Assembly (NCBI GenBank): GCA_004194705.1
Contig: SADC01000283.1
Span: 1-64,000, forward strand
Direction of reading: 5' to 3'
From: Ditylenchus dipsaci
Lineage: Eukaryota; Nematoda; Chromadorea; Rhabditida; Anguinidae
DNA: 64,000 bases
Under the pieces are notes generated by a model that did no database searches, had not been told where the DNA came from, and was given only the letters and a program-made list of their open reading frames with translations. The position numbers were made by a program, and so were the translations under genes. The stretch's first letter is position 1. Every line of letters starts with the position of its first letter. This document shows positions 36,171 through 46,526 of the stretch, one piece after another.

Positions 36171-36928
36171 GAAGCTATGCTATCGCTTCCTTATAAAGTG
36201 TATTGGACGGATTACCAATTAATTCCAGATTTTTCGTCGCAAATTTTACATTTTTAGCGCATATTTAACCATTTTTCGTACATAGTTTAGACTTGGTTTT
36301 TTAGTGCAAAGAATTCGGGACGAAGTAACGAGTAGTGCACAAATGCCTGTACAGGACTACAAAATTAATATAAGATCTCAAAAGAGGGAAACACGAAACA
36401 CGTCCATGAAACAAATCTAACCAGCGCCCACAAACATCCACTGTGCTCAAGACGTTTAGACACTAAGGACACATATTATCCAACAACTTTCACTTCAGGA
36501 AGCTCCTATAGGACTGCTATATGTACAATAAAACTGAACATCAATAGCTATTAATTCGGCGTTGCGCTCGCGAGATGACTTTGACTTTTGGTTACTTGTT
36601 ATACTTACTTTTCTCGGCGCTGTTAGTCTCGCTGCCGGATTGGTCTCGACCATGATCACTTATTGCTTTAACTGAATGTAATGTATAGGACATTAATCAC
36701 ACAAACTTGAACGACCAAGCAACGAAATAGAGAACAACATTTGAACCGACTACAAAATTAAAGATGGACGTAACGACTGATTAATGACATTTCTTGAAAG
36801 TTCAAAATGAGACAAAAAGAAACTGCTTCTGTATTAGAATAAATACGGTACATCAAAAGAAACGATCTGTCTATTAGTATTCTAATTTGAAAAATGGTCC
36901 TTTTGTTTGTTTTGACTTGCAATTGGCA
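36171..36928. other. Spacer, nothing recognised
   Basis: AT-rich sequence after the satellite. No supported exon or repeat found. Confidence 0.4.
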
Positions 36929-37715
36929 CGGGTGAACAAAAAGTTGAGCGCGGTTTTTCAAAGCCTTATATTTTATGAATTTCATTATTTTATCTCATAT
37001 ATTTTGACACCATATTGTAGCCCTGTCCCCCTTCTTACAAATCGTATGGCAAGCTTATCTAAAAGTTGTTAGAATAGCCTTTTTTGGCTTGTACATTTGT
37101 AAAGTCATTTTGAGATATTGACAAGCATTTTTATCGCCTAATGTGATGAAAAGTTTACTTAAGGATTAGCGCTTTCAAAACACCTCAAACCTTTCTTGTA
37201 GTGCATTTCAAGATCTTCAAGACCTATATCAGGGTAAAAATTTTGAAATCTGAGTGTTAAGTTATGGCCATTTGAAAAAAAAAATCAATATCTTAAAAAG
37301 AACAATATTGGAAAAAAATGGAAAAATTTTGATTTTGATCATTTTTTAAGAAAATGGGTTTTTTAAAAAAAGGCCATAACTTAACACTCCGATTTTAAAT
37401 TTTTTTTCTTTGAAATATGTCTCGTAGCTCTTGAACTGCGCTACAAGATAGCACTTAGATGTTGTTATAGCACTAGATCCTGAATTGAACTTTTGATCAC
37501 ATTGAGTGATGAAAATGCTTGTCAATATCTCAAAATGACATGACATGTGTTTAAGCCAAAGGAAGACTATTCTAAAATTTTTTAGATAAGCTAACCATTT
37601 CATTTGAAAGAAGAGCGACATAGCTACAATATGATATAAAAAAGTATCACATAAAATAATGAAATTCATAAAATTTAAAGCTTTGAAAATCAGCACCGAA
37701 CTTTTTGGTCACCCG
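36929..37715. mobile_element. 790-bp foldback element
   Basis: Ends CGGGTGAACAAAAAGTT and, reverse-complemented, CGGGTGACCAAAAAGTT. Arms of over 200 bases share TTTATGAATTTCATTATTTT, TCATTTTGAGATATTGACAA and TGTAGC pieces. The loop has AAGTTATGGCC and its complement. No coding content and no clear target duplication. Confidence 0.75.
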
Positions 37716-37883
37716 TTACTGGTTAAGCTCCCATCGTTTTTATGTGTCAGTATTTCCGGACACGAATGTTTGCTGGCACTATGCCATGTTATATACCAAA
37801 TTTAAGCCCTGTTTCTCTTCTTTTATAAGAATTTAAAATTACATCAGTGTGCTTTGATTTGTAATTAGTTTTAGGTAATTAAA

Positions 37884-38363
37884 ATGAACTGTCAGGTTGA
37901 CGAAAAATCACATTTTCGACACCTTCTTCTTTTCGATTTCAATCGAGGCCAAAAAGCTGCGGAAGCTGCTCGAGACATTTGCGCTGTGTACGGGAAGGCT
38001 GCTATTAACGAGAGCACTACCCGAAAATGGTTTGGCAAATTCAAGAATGGAATTTCTGACCTTGAAGACGCTTCCCGCTCCGGCCGTCCAGTCGAGTTTG
38101 ATGAGGACCACCTGGAATCTCTTTTAAAAGAGGACGACCGTCAAACAACTCTGGAATTGGCTGAGAAGATGGATAGCAATGCAATGACCGTTTCTCGTCA
38201 CCTTTCGGCAATGGAAAAAGTGCAAAGGCGTATGTTTTTTATGAATGACCAACAAAATTTTAAAATCCCAAAAAAGGTAGGAACTCATAAGCCAGCGGTT
38301 GATCAACCGGTACATGGTGGATCTTCAGGGAATTGTTTCAGGTTAATCACCATGACTCCCTGA
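37884..38363 (+). pseudogene. mariner transposase, N-terminal fragment
   Basis: The frame starts MNCQVDEKSHFRHLLLF and shows the paired helix-turn-helix DNA-binding region of mariner enzymes: FNRGQKAAEAARDICAVYG, STTRKWFGKFKNG, then the linker DASRSGRPVEFDEDHLESLL and the second helix-turn-helix ELAEKMDSNAMTVSRHLSAM. Similarity stops near 38290 (KIPKKVG), where CAACCGG repeats begin. The catalytic DD34D half is absent. It probably has no activity; a DNA-binding remnant is the most that could be made. Confidence 0.88.
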
Positions 38364-38454
38364 TCAACCGGAAAACAATTAGGCTGTTGATACACTGATT
38401 AATGTAGCGGTTGACTAAATTTAGATGTGTCCAAGACTTTATAGATTGTGTGAG

Positions 38455-39556
38455 CAGTGTTGTTCCGGCGCCGGCGCTGCCCTGGGAAAAAACAGCGCCG
38501 GGCCGGCGCTCGGCGCCGGCGCTGGGGCCAATGAAAAATTTTGGTCGGCGCCGGCGCTGGCCCTGGCGCTGTTTTTGAAGGATTATGGCGCCGGCGCTGT
38601 TTCTAAAATTTAAATTGAGAAAGACAATTATTCTTAATTTTAAACTAAATTATCAGAACTTTTGTGCTGCAATTTCTTTCATTTCTTCAAATATTTTATT
38701 TATTTCTTTAATTTTTTAGTTTATTTTGTAACATAATCATGGTATCATATGCTATTATTGAAAAAGTAATTCACACAACTTTTATTTTCACAAGACTAAT
38801 ATGGATTACCCATTCCTTTCATGAATTTCCCTTTCTCTAATAACTCCACCTATATGGAATTATTTCTCAGCATAACGAAAATACAGGGTGTTTCGAGAAA
38901 TCCACAGAATTTTAAATGGTTATAACTTGTTTTCGAGACCGAATTTCTAATTTATGTTTCCTTCAACCATTTTCTCTTGACGGGCAATTCATTTAGTGTA
39001 TAATGTCAAAAATACGGTTTTCGCTTGGTCCTTTTGTGGTCCTGGTCTGTGGGTGGCTCCTAGATGGCTTAAACCCGAAACAACAGGGGACCAAGCGAAA
39101 CTCATACTTTTGACATTATACATTTAACGAAATTGCCCGTCAAGAGAAAACGATTAGTGAAAACAGAAAAAGGTTATAGCCATCTCAAATTCTGCGGATT
39201 TTTCAAAACACCCTGTATTTCAAAATTTACTCATCATGAGGAACTAATAGAGCAAATATAAACGGTATGCTGCTAATCGATATAGATAGCAAATAATTAT
39301 TATCACTTTCACTGTAAAAAACATACTGTTGAAAAAGATAGGAATTTTTCATGAAATTTACAGCAAAAGCAAAATTATCAAGCCGGCGCCGGCGTCGGCG
39401 CTGCCACGCTGGGGCATTTTTTCAAAAGAGGTCGGCGCCGGCGCTGGCACCGGAGCCAAAATTTTTAAGGGAGGCGCTCGGCGCTGGGCCTTTTCTCAGA
39501 AAAGGGTCGGCGCCGGCGCTGGCGCCGGCGCCGATCCCGGCGCTGGAACAACACTG
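38455..39556. mobile_element. 1.1-kb hAT-like element with GGCGCC-rich ends
   Basis: The left end CAGTGTTGTTCCGGCGCCGG is complemented by the right end (CAGTGTTGTTCCAGCGCC reverse-complemented). Both arms carry tandem GGCGCCGGCGCTG units (38466-38595 and 39383-39545). The flank is ATTGTGTGAG on the left and ATTGTGAG on the right, compatible with an 8-bp duplication plus a TG slip. The central part holds a nested foldback at 38882-39217. No transposase frame. Confidence 0.75.
38882..39217. mobile_element. Nested foldback, CAGGGTGTTTCGAG ends
   Basis: TA-flanked (38882-38883 and 39216-39217) with arms CAGGGTGTTTCGAGAAATCC and complement, then CTCTTGACGGGCAA, ATAATGTCAAAA and CGCTTGGTCC. The centre shares AACAGGGGACCAAG with other palindromes here. 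Confidence 0.75.
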
Positions 39557-39755
39557 ATTGTGAGTTTTAAAAACCTTGGCTACAAATTGGCATTGGCACT
39601 AAGCTCACATTTTGAATAGTAATTTTTCAAGATGAAAATATAAGATTAAAAGCTTTTCAAAAAGAATGCTTATGATATCTTGCTTATGTTAACCAAAGAT
39701 TTATCTGTCAACTTCTATATATTGCAAATAAGGTGTCCAGAAAGTTTCGCATGGA

Positions 39756-40010
39756 CTTTTGGGCCCTATAGATAATGAGGAGGGGGGGGGGGTTTCCTTG
39801 ATCCCCCTGATGTTTTTTTAAGACTTTTTAGGATTAGGTAGGCCAGCGTATGTTGAGACGCACTCAAACGTATTTTAGACTCATGTTTGAGGCCATCCCA
39901 ACATACGCTGGCCTACCCTTGCCTAAGCCTAAAGCCTATAAGATCACAATAAAAAACAGCAAGGGAGACCAAGGCAAAGAAACGCCCCATTATCCTATAG
40001 GGCCGATTTT
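39756..40010. mobile_element. Foldback with GGGCCCTATAG ends
   Basis: Outer inverted pieces GGGCCCTATAGATAATGAGG and complement, with an inner inverted pair TAGGCCAGCGTATGTTG (39839 and 39899). The AGGCCAGCGT sequence also occurs singly near 20033. Includes GAGACCAAGGC at 39965. Confidence 0.55.
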
Positions 40011-40082
40011 TGAGCTAACTTTTAACTAAATTTTAAATAAAGATCAGTTTAACAGTCATTTTAGACAATTGTTAATTTTCAG

Positions 40083-41339
40083 TAGCCGTAGACAAATCAC
40101 CAATAGAAAACATCATGCACTTCGATGGGGATCAAAAAATAGAAGATGTCAAGAGTGAAAAAGATGATTCTTTTGATATTCCTTCAAGCAGTCTTCCAAA
40201 ATCAAACGCGCAAGAAAAAGAGGCTCTAAGCAAAGTGCGCCATTATTACATACCTGTCCAAGAAAAAGTAATTTTATTTCGCGAAAGACATTAATATATT
40301 TGTAGTACAAAGTCACTTTTTAGGGTCAATGGAAATTCGATACATTTTGTGATCTTCAGAATGTGGTCAGTATGAGCAAGACTATCATATTCGTCAATAA
40401 CACAAAATTCATGGATCGACGCTCTCGGAAAACAACTCAAAGAAAAAGGCTTCAGTGCATATGTGGCTGTTAGTTTATTAAATTTTTTATGCAAAGGAGA
40501 GAGGGTTATAGAAAAAACATTGAGTATTGGCAAGATAAGTTTAAAAAATCTGAAGAATAAATATATCTATATTGAAAAATTGCTTACAGTAGAACATCAA
40601 TTAAACAATACCTGGGTTCGACATTTTTTTTACCGAGTTCATAGTTTTTTTTGCCAGTTCTTTTTTTACAGTTTGGTCCTAAAAATTTCAAATTTTTATG
40701 GTTTTGTAAAAACCTAAGATTTTTTCCAATGACACCCTTTTCAAAAGTAAAATATTGTTTAATCAAAGTTTTGCTTTAATAGATATAAAAATGGTAAGTT
40801 TCTAAAAAATGGGAAAATCGTAATTCTTGAGATTTTTAGAACCAAACTGCCAAAAGACAAAACTTCGAAAGTGGAGGTTCAATAATGTTGGATCTAGGTG
40901 AAAAATAAGCCTTTTCGGATATGGTCGAATAGTGGTTTGACTGTGCGAAAGTATGGCTATGTGATTCTTTACATTGCGAAAATAAACTAGCTCATTTTTT
41001 TGGCTGTGGGGGAAAACACCCGTCAAAATGTGTGTACTATTTCAAACGACTGTCTGGTGACCACAGATCAAATGTACAAAGGGGGCAGTAAGCTGGGCTG
41101 TTTCCCGTTGGTAGTTAATTACGATATGCCTTCCAACAAGCAGAAGTATTACAAAAGGTTTGCTAAAATACGTTTAATTTCCTAATTCTGACTAATTAAA
41201 GTTAAGAGTTTGCTGTTCTTCTGGTCAAACTGGAGTAGCTATTACTTTTCTAGAAGAACATGAGATGAAAAAGCTCAAGGAGGTGGAAGAAACTTATGGA
41301 ATCAAAATAGAAAAAATGCCTGTACACAGTCAGAAATAG
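40083..41339 (+). pseudogene. DEAD-box RNA helicase, second RecA domain only
   Basis: Exon 40083-40267 ends SKVRHYYIPVQEK (domain linker) and joins in phase to 40324 onward: WKFDTFCDLQNVVSMSKTII then FVNNTKF (motif IV). It continues as DALGKQLKEKGFSAY after a one-base shift near 40414. Near 40492 is QRREGYRKNIEYWQDKF, like the QEER...F segment. 41031-41160 encodes CLVTTDQMYKGG (motif V, normally TTD-ARG-D) and FPLVVNYDMP. 41213-41339 encodes GQTGVAITFLEEHEMKKLKEVEETYGIKIEKMP and a stop. The layout resembles the DDX19/Dbp5 or eIF4A type. Motif VI HRIGRTGR is reduced to YYKR...SSGQTG, losing the catalytic arginines. No first RecA domain (Walker A, DEAD) is visible upstream. It most likely is a dead fragment; a diverged adaptor is less likely. 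Confidence 0.72.
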
Positions 41340-42995
41340 CTGTAAAAACTGCTATATTGTTTTTTTGCTCTATTGTAATTTGTTGAAAATTCTGCCTTGA
41401 ACACAGCTCCTCTGAACCCGTAAAAGCCAAGCCCACACCCCCTCCACCCCAAGAGTATGAGTTCTCTAAGCGTAGACCACCAAAGAGTATAAGTTCTCTA
41501 ACCAATTTTCGGTTAAAGAAAATTATACTCTTTGAAAGGTAGTGCACTTGGGTGCTGTCGTCTGAACTATCGACAAAATGTACGTGTAAACTTTTTATTT
41601 GCTGAAATTGCTATCAATTTGTTTTGGTTCACAATAAAATCAGAAAAAACAACAGGGGACCAAGACAATAAATTGGCAAAATTAAGGAATAGGGTTCAAA
41701 TTTGTTAGCTTTTTTGATTTTGAAATTATTATAATTGTTGCTTTTAAACCAGTTCAGAATCATGAATATTTATATAACATTTTTATGCTGAGCATAACTT
41801 GAAATAAATAAAATAATTTTTTCTTTCTCTTTCTTTATGAAAATATTTGGATTCAGATTTTAGAGTAGGGAGTTTGAGGCAGGCATCTTAAGCACAGGGT
41901 TATGAATCAAAAAATCGTTTGGGTTTGTAAATTTCATTGATCCAATTGCATAGGAAAACATTTATAATTGCTTAAAAGCCCTGAGATCATAATTAGAGTC
42001 TATTTTTTTGGCTTTCAAATACAAGGTGGCGCATTTTAACTGTCGAGTTGTTTAAGTCTATACCTTTTATTTTCTTTGATTAATTTTTCCAATCTTATTT
42101 CAAAATTATCGCAAGTAAATAGGCAATTGAATAGTACAAAACAAGTCAAATATAGTCCACTATATAGCACCACCCCCTCAAGTTCGTTCCCGCCTAGGGT
42201 CCGACACGTTTTTTGCCTCAATTTTTGATGTCTCTTGTCGAACTTAATTCGACAGTCCTATCAGAAATATTGTACAGATTTTCATTTTACTGGTCGTTTC
42301 GGAAAAGCTGAAGCTTTTGCCAGCAATAATAAAACGATAAAACAACACTGATTTTTCAAAATGGCGGTATTATATCGAGAAGCAAGTCTTACTGGCAAAA
42401 GTTTCAACTTTTCAAAAACGACCGGTAAAATAAATATATGTACGATATTTCTGATAGGACTGTCGAATCAACTTCGACAGTCTTAACATTTTGAAAGCCT
42501 GCTCGTAACTTTTGATTGAAAATTCTATATCCGACTCAGGGGGACCAAGGCGAAAAATTGTCAAATAGGGCCCAAATTGGTTAAAAAAATTAAATAGGCA
42601 TCAAGGCTTTATTAGCACAATACACAAAAAAAAATTAAACCACTTCTTAAGCTCACTGCATCTCAAGACTGGTTGGTATTTTCTCCAGAGCTCTACCCGG
42701 ATATCCCTTCATGAAGTTCCACTCCATGACAGTTATGGACTAAAACAACTCGGTGGTTAGGTTGCGCCACCTTGTACAAAAAAGACTTCCAAAACACTGT
42801 GCAGCGATTAAAGATGTTACCCATTTTAAAGAAGATTTCTCTTTTTATCCGCACCAACCAAAATAAAAAACTGACCCAGAAAGAGCAATCAAGTGTACTA
42901 AGTCAACGAGAGAAATAAACTGTTCATTTGATGAAGTAAATTTTTCCAGCTGTTATTTACATTTAGCCAATATCTGACTAGAATATCCAAACATT
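41340..42995. other. Spacer before hydroxylase gene
   Basis: Contains GGGGACCAAGAC at 41656, GGGGACCAAGGC at 42539 and a foldback at 42180-42485. A splice acceptor-like TTTTTCCAG at 42950 lies 46 bases before the hydroxylase ATG. Confidence 0.5.
42180..42485. mobile_element. Foldback with CGACAGTCCTATCAG arms
   Basis: Arms at about 42237-42310 and 42410-42485 share TTCGACAGTCCTATCAGAAA and GGTCGTTT. The left side continues with CCTAGG and GAACGAACTTGAGG-type sequence that is also at 29265-29290. Confidence 0.65.
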
Positions 42996-44871
42996 ATGAA
43001 ACTATTCTACTTGCTGCTACACAGACTCCAGCGCTGCTTGAAATTATCTGTCAAATTTTTTCTAGTTTTTATTGTTCTACTAATAGTATTTGCTAATTTC
43101 TACTCTTATTCTAGTCTGACTAGATTTGTTTATTCTATTGAATGGTTACTGATTTACACCCCTTTGATACAAAATGGAGATTTTGTTGTGCCACCTGCTG
43201 TTTCAATGGCCTTTCAACACTTACATAGTTTCAAGATTCTGCTTTCCAAAGCTTCTTCTTGTCTTTTTGACGATGGATTTCCGGACTTTGAAGGAAAATA
43301 TCACTGGACTAGAAATGAGCTTAACTACTGTCAAACTAAAGATGAGCTGTTCAGAGGCCAAGTGAGTGGTAATTTTTGCATGTTTATGATCTATATTTTA
43401 TTATTAATAAATAAGGTTGCAGATCCTCGGTTTCAATGTTTTGTTCATAGGATGCTGTTAATGCATATTAAATCTGAGGTGTTAAGCATTGACCCTCCTG
43501 TAATCAAATATCACGATTTGCTTGGAGCACAACGCAATGAAGAATTTTTGCGAGAGACTGAAAATATCACACTGAATCAGGCGGTAATTTAGCTTTTCTA
43601 TGATGTAATGACAAATTATTGGGTTGCTCACAAAGTTCGTAGACCCCGTATAACTGACTTTTTCACCAACTAGATTGTAAATATTATATTTAAGTCTAAT
43701 AATATTTTTTATGTTTACTGTGTTTGCCATCATCAGATTTGGGATTCGAGAACAAAAATTCGCAAAATTGTCTTGTTCACCGACTACAATTTTTCAATTT
43801 TCGAATTCCCGAAATTTCGGAACATTTTTTTTCCTCAAATCTTAAATCTGATGATGGCATACATAGCAAACATGAAAAAATATTATTAGTCATGAACATA
43901 CGGTTTGCTATGTAGTTTGTGAAAAAGCGAGTTATAAAGGGGCTACGAACTTTATGAACAACCTAATAAATGATTTACGAGGTGGCACTAAAATTTTGCG
44001 TCCTCTCGCCCCGACTTATTGTTTCTAGTGACTGAATAAAGCAATGTAATCTCGCATCGTAGACCGTGCTTTAGAATCGACTGATATACATAATTAATCT
44101 TTTCAAGAAAATTGCGTCTTTAAAGATCTATAAATTTATTTAGAAAATCCAAGTAAAAGACAGTCTAGACAGAGACATTTGGCAGGACAGTTTAGGTATC
44201 TTTTCTATATTGTTCCTTTTTTCATCCTTCAGTTTAGTGATCAATGGCACCTTTGTTAGTCGCCACTATTCCACGTCGATCAGTAACTCTTTCGACTTTA
44301 TGCAACAGAGAATTAGTGCATTTAATCTGGAGAAGGCTGAGACACTTCACGTAAATGATTCAAACATAATTTAAGAAAAACATAATAAAACAAATGTTAG
44401 ATCAAAAGATATAGAGCTGGAGGCCATTATTCCCCTCATCTGGACTATTTATTGGTGAATCCGGAGCCTTGGATGGGCAATCGAATAGCTACTTTTATGG
44501 TCATTCTAAAGCCGGCTGAAGCTGGCGGCGGAACAATTTTCCCAAATGTGGGTGTTAACTTTAAACCCAGGGCAGGAGATGCTATTATTTGGTTAAACAG
44601 TAAGCCTAATTATGAAGTGGCGCAAGACTCTTTTCACGGAGCATGTCCAGTCTTATCTGGTGTTAAAGTAGGAGTGACTATTTGGATCAGAAGTGTGGGC
44701 CAAGAATTGAGATTGCCTTGCCCATTAGAAGAGAACAAACCATTTGACTACAACCTGTTGACACATCCTAAATGGAGTCAAAGACAGTTTTGGACTTACA
44801 CTGAGTGCTCTTGGAGAAAAGGCACTAAGCAGTGTCCCACTGCTAAAGCAAAGAATGTTTGGGCAATTTGA
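42996..44871 (+). CDS. Prolyl 4-hydroxylase alpha-like dioxygenase
   Basis: Fe(II)/2-oxoglutarate dioxygenase related to the collagen prolyl 4-hydroxylase catalytic subunit, which hydroxylates proline in the secretory pathway. Exons: 42996-43368, 43423-43583, 44144-44195, 44238-44350 and 44401-44871 (TGA), all GT-AG with matching phases, giving 389 residues. The 54-nt first intron is in frame, so retention is also possible. Residues 17-38 form a signal-anchor or signal segment. 120-178 hold a DELFRG (cf. LCRGE) and a PVIKYHDL region. The core has GGHYSPHLDY (iron ligands H246 and D248), NRIATFMVIL, AGGGTIFP, AGDAIIW, FHGACPV (third ligand H312), GVKVGVTIWI (K322 for 2-oxoglutarate) and GQELRLPC. 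All catalytic residues are present. It is shorter than typical subunits (about 530) and lacks most of the N-terminal peptide-substrate region, so its substrate may differ. Intron 3 contains a mariner-like MITE. Confidence 0.92.
43617..43968. mobile_element. mariner-like MITE in hydroxylase intron
   Basis: Ends TTGGGTTGCTCACAAAGTTC and, reverse-complemented, TTAGGTTGTTCATAAAGTTC, TA-flanked, with long inner arms (TGCCATCATCAGATTT and complement). Lies wholly in the intron 43584-44143. Related ends occur at 23676-24036. Confidence 0.85.
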
Positions 44872-45024
44872 AAAATGTAATAATATGTAGTGAAATATAA
44901 AAAATTGTCACTGTTATCATATTTTATCATATGATTATCATAATTATCATATTTTTTGTGATAGACGGGTTACCTTTTGTTAAAGCGTACTCTCTAATAG
45001 ACGGATTCCTTATGTAATTTGTCG

Positions 45025-45196
45025 TACAGTCCACTCTCTATAAGCCGGCACCCTGGGACCACCCTGGGGTGCCGGTCTATCGGGAGTAAGTTTTGTCTAA
45101 TTTTCTTTTCGGCCAGCCAAACCATGCTTTTCAAAAATGCCAGTGAATCGAGAGTGCCGGTTTATCGGGGTGCCGGTTTAAATACATTGCGCTGTA
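45025..45196. mobile_element. TA-flanked MITE, GCCGGCACCC type
   Basis: Starts TACAGTCCACTCTCTATAAG and carries several GTGCCGGTTTATCGG-type units in inverted order. The right end is weaker (CGCTGTA). Confidence 0.55.
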
Positions 45197-45499
45197 TTAG
45201 CAAAATTATAAAAAAGCGGTCCACCTAAATAAAAAGCATATTTAAAATTGGGTATTGGGAATTTGCCTTTGCCAATACCAATACAAATATTTTTGGACCT
45301 CTCTAGACCAATACCAATATTTCAAAGTCGTGGACCCCAATATATTGCCCAATCCTAATATTTTTCAAAAGTCTATTTTTTCATCAAAATATTGAAAAAA
45401 GTTCCTAATTCAGTCTAATCTCGATTGAGTGACCCACTGGAACTGATTTTTTGGCCTAAAGAAACGAAAATTGATTTATTTCGGTCTTCATTAGGTTAT

Positions 45500-45687
45500 T
45501 ACAGTCAAACCTCTATATAACGGCACCCTAGGGACCGCAAAAAAGTGCCGTTATATAGAAGGTGCCGTTATATAGAGGCTTACTTTGACTGAATTTTAGT
45601 AACCCGACCTAATTGGTCTTATTTTGGGTGCCGTTATATAGAGGGTGCCGTTATATAGAGGTGCCGTTATATAAAGGTTTGACTGTA
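45500..45687. mobile_element. pogo-like MITE
   Basis: TA-flanked terminal repeats CAGTCAAACCTCTATATAAC and CAGTCAAACCTTTATATAAC (reverse-complemented right end), with internal GTGCCGTTATATAGA repeats. Confidence 0.85.
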
Positions 45688-46526
45688 ATCGAGAATTTTT
45701 TTTAACTCAAGTTTGTACGAATAAATTTCGGACGATCTGCATTTCGGATTATTTAGAGGGCCATTGCCGTCTCCGACTACGGTTGTCCCCTGCCAATTAA
45801 AAAAATTCCTGATCATCAAACTTCTGCAACTTCTAATCGCTGCAGCACTGTTGTTGTACTTTCTTGTAGCGCAGCTCAAACGCTACATAACTCAGTTAAA
45901 AACAAGTTTTTTGAGAAACTGAGTGTTAAGACATAGTCTTTTAAAAAATATATTTCTGAAAAATAAGAAAAATTGAAAAAATAAAGAAGACCTGGATTTT
46001 AGTCATTTTCTGTTTTTTCATATCTCAACACTCTCAGATTCAAATTTTTTTATGTAAAAGAGGTTATGTAGCTCTTGAGCTGCGTTACAACATGGCGCTG
46101 AAACATTTCATCTTACGTTAACATTCAATCAAAATTTTAACATGTTGAACCGTTATGAAAGTGACTTCAACATGTCAAAAATGTTCGAATTCTCAAAAAT
46201 GATTTTTTCACAACGAATTTTTTTTTTTTGAAAAAACCAAAAAATAAGTTTCTAATAGTAAGGTGAGGGTTTTTTAAACAAGCATAATTTTTTTAAAGTT
46301 TCTTAACAAAATACGTTTCACAGACTAAAACAATTTTAATTTTGAAAAAACACCCTGAATATAGATAAATCCAATTAAAAAAATTTATAAAAGTTTCTTG
46401 AAAAAGATTAATTTCAAAGACAAAAAAATAAAATTCAGAGGCTTATTCCAGAATGAAAATATTCTGATTGTAAACAACTACAAAATATAAATAAAAACAT
46501 TATATCATATTAAAAACCAGACATTT

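Larger units (their letters stand above)
44872..46526. other. Spacer with two TA-flanked MITEs and decayed repeats
   Basis: MITEs at 45025-45196 and 45500-45687. A truncated piggyBac-like arm (GGGCCATTGCCGTCTCCG) starts at 45759. 45880-46330 is AT-rich and shares short pieces with the foldback at 36929. No gene seen. Confidence 0.5.

Noticed and set aside
33411..36222. YAFTANLVVN repeat ORFs on the plus strand
   Set aside because: Same satellite, same period artefact, and interrupted by two transposons.
39329..39619. Ala/Gly-rich ORFs (AGAGAG)
   Set aside because: They come from GGCGCC repeats at the end of a transposon-like element.
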